Shown here in pieces: positions 6,830-8,741 of a DNA stretch of 8,741 nucleotides (position 1 is its first letter; every line of letters begins with the position of its first letter). The DNA is taken from positions 1 through 8,741 of the forward strand of contig JAHHRT010000064.1 of the NCBI GenBank assembly GCA_020025615.1, in the 5' to 3' direction. Both the position numbers and the translations under genes were made by a program. This DNA comes from Oscillospiraceae bacterium (lineage in GTDB: Bacteria > Bacillota > Clostridia > Oscillospirales > Oscillospiraceae). Under the pieces are notes generated by a model. It was not told the origin of the DNA. It saw nothing but the letters and a program-made list of their open reading frames with translations, and did not search any database.

Positions 6830-7591
6830 TTAATGTATGCCAATTGCGTCAAGCGCCCTGCGGACGCCGGAAGCCATGATTGTGTCCCCGGGCAGCTCCA
6901 TCACGCTGCGGCCCTGAATGTCGGCCTGGGCCAGCACCGGGTCATCGGGGATATAGGCAAGTACCGGGATTCCTTCTGTATCCAGATACGTTTCCAGAGC
7001 GGGATCATTGATCCGATTCAGAATCGCCCCGCATTTCTCATACATCGTCAGTTCCTCTGCCACCTTCCGCACGGTGGAGATCACTTTCAGGCCCTTCTTG
7101 CTGGCATCACTGACCAGCAGCAGGTGGGTCACCTTCTCCATAACCCGGCGGTTCACCTGCTCCACGCCGGCTTCGCCGTCAATGACCACATAGTCGAAGC
7201 TGTCCGCCCAGGCGCTGATAATCTCCCGGAGATAGGCATTGACGCTGCAATAGCAGCCCGATGCCTCCGGCCTGCCGATGGCCAGGAAGGCGAAGCCCTC
7301 GTTTTCCACCATGGCATCCAGAAGGCGGTATCGACTCTCTCCCAGCAGCTCGATGGCCCGCTTTTTCTCCTTGTCACCCTTTCCGGCCTCGGAGATTTCC
7401 TTGCGGATGTCGTCCACCGTGCAGCGGACCTTCACCCCCAGGGAAGTTTCCAGGCCTACCACCGGATCTGCATCAATCGCCAGGACCCGGGCCTCGGGAT
7501 GATCGTGGACCAGCTGGGCTACGATGGTTGCGGAAATGGACGTTTTCCCCACGCCGCCCTTGCCAGCCACGGCAATCACTGCTTTTGCCAC
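6830..7591 (-). CDS. CooC/AcsF-like MinD-family ATPase (putative nickel or metal-centre insertion factor)
   Basis: 253 aa. N-terminal deviant Walker A GKGGVGKT (10-17) with the signature lysine of the MinD/NifH class, AIDADP (38-43), and switch II VVIDGEAGVE (135-144). The diagnostic stretch is IGRPEASGCYCSVNAYLREI (105-124): the C113-x-C115 pair matches the Cys-x-Cys (112/114 in Carboxydothermus CooC1) that binds metal between two protomers. CooC and AcsF proteins use ATP to help put nickel into CO dehydrogenase or acetyl-CoA synthase. No CO dehydrogenase lies here, but an ACS-like protein does, so it may mature that protein or one of the dehydratase subunits; this is inference. The start is GTG at 7591 with AGGAGG 9 bases upstream; the ATG between them is out of frame. 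It sits 40 bases after the TetR gene and 15 before the first dehydratase subunit. Confidence 0.88.
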   Translation of the reverse strand: MAKAVIAVAGKGGVGKTSISATIVAQLVHDHPEARVLAIDADPVVGLETSLGVKVRCTVDDIRKEISEAGKGDKEKKRAIELLGESRYRLLDAMVENEGFAFLAIGRPEASGCYCSVNAYLREIISAWADSFDYVVIDGEAGVEQVNRRVMEKVTHLLLVSDASKKGLKVISTVRKVAEELTMYEKCGAILNRINDPALETYLDTEGIPVLAYIPDDPVLAQADIQGRSVMELPGDTIMASGVRRALDAIGIH

Positions 7592-7600
7592 GCTTCCATT

Positions 7601-7606
7601 CCTCCT
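7601..7606 (-). promoter_or_regulatory. Ribosome binding site fixing the GTG start of the CooC-like gene
   Basis: AGGAGG, 9 bases before GTG at 7591. An intervening ATG (in AATGGAAG) would read in the wrong frame, so the GTG is used. Confidence 0.7.
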
Positions 7607-7613
7607 CTAGCAG

Positions 7614-7635
7614 CTAAAAAGCAAAATTTTTTTAG
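7614..7635. repeat. AT-rich inverted repeat at the TetR / CooC-like junction
   Basis: CTAAAAA (7614-7620) and TTTTTAG (7629-7635) form a weak 7-base stem overlapping the TetR stop. The minus-strand transcript then lacks a GC stem, so termination here would be weak at most; readthrough from TetR into the operon is expected. Confidence 0.3.
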
Positions 7636-8261
7636 ATCTTTCCTGCAAACGCAGCAAGAAACATCTGGCAAAGATGCTCCATCCGCTGCTCTACACTGAG
7701 ATCACAGTCCGTGGAGCCGAGAACCTGCCGCTGCATGGTCCCCAGCACCGCGTCATAGACATTATAATAAATTTCTTCCACATCCACCTGTGGATTCACC
7801 GTGCCGTCTGCCAGCCCGGCTTCGATGGCCCGTTTCATAGGGCTTTCCGTGGTGGCGTACCGTCCCGGGGGCCGGGCATGAATCTGCACCGTCACGTTGG
7901 CCCGATAGAGCGCCAGCTCCGTGTCCAGAATATAGCGGACCGCAGCGGGATTTTCAATAATCAGCCGGGAGTAAAACCGAAGCACCAGCGCAATCTGCTG
8001 AAGGCCGGAGATCCCGGGCTGGGATTGGCACTGCACATACTGCTCCACCTCTTCCGACATTTTCTCCCAGAAGAGATAGGACGTGGCAAGCACCAAATCC
8101 GACTTGTTGGGAAAATACCGATACAGAGAGCGGTCGGAAAGTCCCACCTGCTGGGCAATTTCCCGGATGCTGGTCTGTTCGATGCCGTTTTCTGTAAACA
8201 GCTCCAGGGCACAGCGAACCACCTGACTTTTATTCTGCTCTCGCAGAGTTTCCATCGACAT
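7632..8261 (-). CDS. TetR/AcrR-family transcriptional regulator
   Basis: 209 aa, typical length. The N-terminal helix-turn-helix occupies about residues 8-56: VVRCALELFTENGIEQTSIR, then EIAQQVGLSDRSLYRYFPNK with the classic recognition-helix ending YRYFPNKSDL. The rest (about 60-209) is a variable ligand-binding and dimerisation domain with no recognisable ligand signature. The start at 8261 (MSMETLRE) has AGAGGGGG 6 bases upstream; earlier in-frame ATGs at 8294 and 8282 have no ribosome site and the first would sit at the predicted transcript start. It is the first gene of the cluster, in the same direction and 40 bases from the next, so it probably regulates itself and the whole operon, in response to a substrate or its CoA ester. 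That role is inferred from position. Confidence 0.9.
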   Translation of the reverse strand: MSMETLREQNKSQVVRCALELFTENGIEQTSIREIAQQVGLSDRSLYRYFPNKSDLVLATSYLFWEKMSEEVEQYVQCQSQPGISGLQQIALVLRFYSRLIIENPAAVRYILDTELALYRANVTVQIHARPPGRYATTESPMKRAIEAGLADGTVNPQVDVEEIYYNVYDAVLGTMQRQVLGSTDCDLSVEQRMEHLCQMFLAAFAGKI

Positions 8262-8299
8262 GGCGTTCCCCCTCTCTGTCATATATACTGACATCTAAG

Positions 8300-8327
8300 A
8301 TGATAGCACAAAAGAAGCGATTTTCAT
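8300..8327 (-). promoter_or_regulatory. Probable sigma-A promoter for the operon
   Basis: On the minus strand ATGAAA (8322-8327, 4 of 6 to TTGACA) and TATCAT (8300-8305, 5 of 6 to TATAAT) are 16 bases apart. TG at 8307-8308 makes an extended -10 (TGCTATCAT). Transcription would begin near 8293, giving a leader of about 32 bases before the TetR start. Found by eye. Confidence 0.5.
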
Positions 8328-8333
8328 ATGGCT

Positions 8334-8400
8334 TATGTCGAAAATGGTACACAAACTTCCAGCTTCCTTTTTGTGCATATCGACATATTTGTATCGATAC
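8334..8400. promoter_or_regulatory. Candidate operator: repeated TATGTCGA motifs and GTATCGATAC palindrome
   Basis: TATGTCGA at 8334-8341 (plus strand) and its complement TCGACATA at 8380-8387 form widely spaced inverted arms. The perfect 10-base palindrome GTATCGATAC (8391-8400) follows, and shares the TCGATA core seen on the minus strand at 8379-8384. They sit just upstream of the predicted promoter, where a TetR-family dimer or another activator could bind. AT-rich compared with the genes. Confidence 0.4.
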
Positions 8401-8451
8401 ATTTTTCTCTTTTCCGAATGTCCCGACAGCAGGATGCCTTTCCTGTGCCGC

Positions 8452-8490
8452 AAAAAGAAAAAGCAGAAAGCCCAGAAAGGCTTTCTGCTT
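8452..8490 (-). terminator. Rho-independent terminator, minus strand
   Basis: A perfect 12-base stem, AAGCAGAAAGCC (8461-8472) with GGCTTTCTGCTT (8479-8490), closes a 6-base loop. Read on the minus strand it is followed by TTTCTTTTT (8460-8452). It would end a transcript coming from the right, beyond or within the end of this window, and insulate the TetR promoter. Confidence 0.75.
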
Positions 8491-8517
8491 ACAGCGTGTC
8501 AAAAAAGCATCGCAGAT

Positions 8518-8537
8518 TTTGCCGCATCAGCGGCAAA
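8518..8537. repeat. Hairpin TTTGCCGC / GCGGCAAA
   Basis: Perfect 8-base arms around the loop ATCA. No T-run follows on either strand, so it is not an obvious terminator. Confidence 0.5.
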
Positions 8538-8607
8538 TAATATCTAAATCATTTTCCACGGGGGCGTGTACCTCGGGGAAAATACAGCTCGGCCTGAGAG
8601 TGTGGAA

Positions 8608-8630
8608 TTTGGCCGTCACACACGGCCAAA
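8608..8630. repeat. Hairpin TTTGGCCGT / ACGGCCAAA
   Basis: Perfect 9-base arms around the loop CACAC. The imperfect inverted repeat TGATCCGCGGGTCA (8631-8644) follows directly. No terminator T-run. Confidence 0.5.
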
Positions 8631-8657
8631 TGATCCGCGGGTCAGGCCGCAAAAGTT

Positions 8658-8687
8658 TGCCGAAAAGCCCCGAAGGGGTTTTCGGCA
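8658..8687. repeat. Long GC-rich hairpin with single-base bulge
   Basis: TGCCGAAAA-G-CCCC pairs with GGGGTTTTCGGCA around a GAA loop: 13 pairs with one bulged G (8667). On the minus strand a short AAACTTTTGC follows, so it could be a weak terminator; on the plus strand nothing U-rich follows. Confidence 0.5.
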
Positions 8688-8696
8688 GTCTAGCGT

Positions 8697-8711
8697 TGGT
8701 CCACCGGACCA
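8697..8711. repeat. Short palindromic hairpin TGGTCC-ACC-GGACCA
   Basis: Perfect 6-base arms around a 3-base loop, between the long hairpin and the T-arm-like sequence at the window end. Confidence 0.4.
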
Positions 8712-8722
8712 TCGTATTTAAA

Positions 8723-8738
8723 TGGGTTCGAATCCCTA
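8723..8738 (+). other. tRNA T-arm-like sequence at the window edge
   Basis: GGGTTCGAATCCC (8724-8736) is the classic T-stem/loop core. Only three of five stem pairs form, and no anticodon or D arm with standard spacing can be built upstream (the bases at the anticodon-arm position do not pair). It may be a tRNA remnant, an atypical tRNA cut by the window edge, or chance. Confidence 0.2.
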
Positions 8739-8741
8739 TCT

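Noticed and set aside
2284..7591. A complete Wood-Ljungdahl CODH/ACS operon
   Set aside because: Only a shortened ACS-like domain and a CooC-like ATPase are present; there is no CODH catalytic subunit, corrinoid protein or methyltransferase.
8328..8547. Two overlapping 70-codon plus-strand frames
   Set aside because: They cross the promoter/operator zone and the terminator stem, lack ribosome sites and show no protein-like pattern.
8527..8712. 61-codon minus-strand frame, open to the window edge
   Set aside because: It runs through three hairpins, has no ribosome site or recognisable composition, and its upstream part is the complement of the T-arm-like sequence. Probably non-coding.
7592..8741. 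CRISPR array or insertion sequence
   Set aside because: No regularly spaced direct repeats and no transposase frame; the repeats present are isolated hairpins.

Overview
The window carries one tightly packed cluster of eight genes, all on the minus strand and read from right (about 8300) to left (5). Use of GTG and TTG starts with strong AGGAGG ribosome sites, the GC-rich coding DNA with an AT-rich control region, and the gene families present (2-hydroxyacyl-CoA dehydratase, Bai/2-enoate-reductase-like flavoenzyme) suggest an anaerobic Clostridia-type Firmicute, possibly a gut Oscillospiraceae-like organism. That placement is inference; no marker gene is present.

Layout in direction of transcription: (1) 8741-8262, a gene-free region with a minus-strand rho-independent terminator for something further right, several other hairpins, repeated TATGTCGA-type motifs and a probable promoter; (2) a TetR-family regulator; (3) a CooC/AcsF-like P-loop ATPase with a Cys-x-Cys metal site; (4) and (5) two different subunits of the 2-hydroxyacyl-CoA dehydratase/benzoyl-CoA reductase superfamily (409 and 520 aa); (6) their ASKHA-type, [4Fe-4S] ATP-dependent activator; (7) a 51-aa single-pass membrane protein; (8) a 244-aa protein that looks like the middle part of acetyl-CoA synthase (CdhC/AcsB), ending in a partial cysteine cluster; (9) a 760-aa FMN/[4Fe-4S]/FAD oxidoreductase of the 2,4-dienoyl-CoA reductase/BaiCD/2-enoate reductase type. 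The last four genes and the dehydratase pair are coupled by overlaps or gaps of a few bases, so a single operon is likely.

The dehydratase pair plus activator is a recognisable ATP-driven, low-potential radical enzyme, and the flavoenzyme could reduce the resulting double bond or feed electrons. What is unusual is the pairing with an acetyl-CoA-synthase-like domain and a nickel-chaperone-like ATPase, with no CO dehydrogenase, corrinoid protein, CoA-transferase or ferredoxin in view. This combination is the best candidate here for an undescribed system: an ATP-dependent reductase or dehydratase that may use an ACS-like metal-cluster or scaffold protein and a dedicated metal-insertion ATPase. 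Substrate and reaction cannot be read from the sequence.
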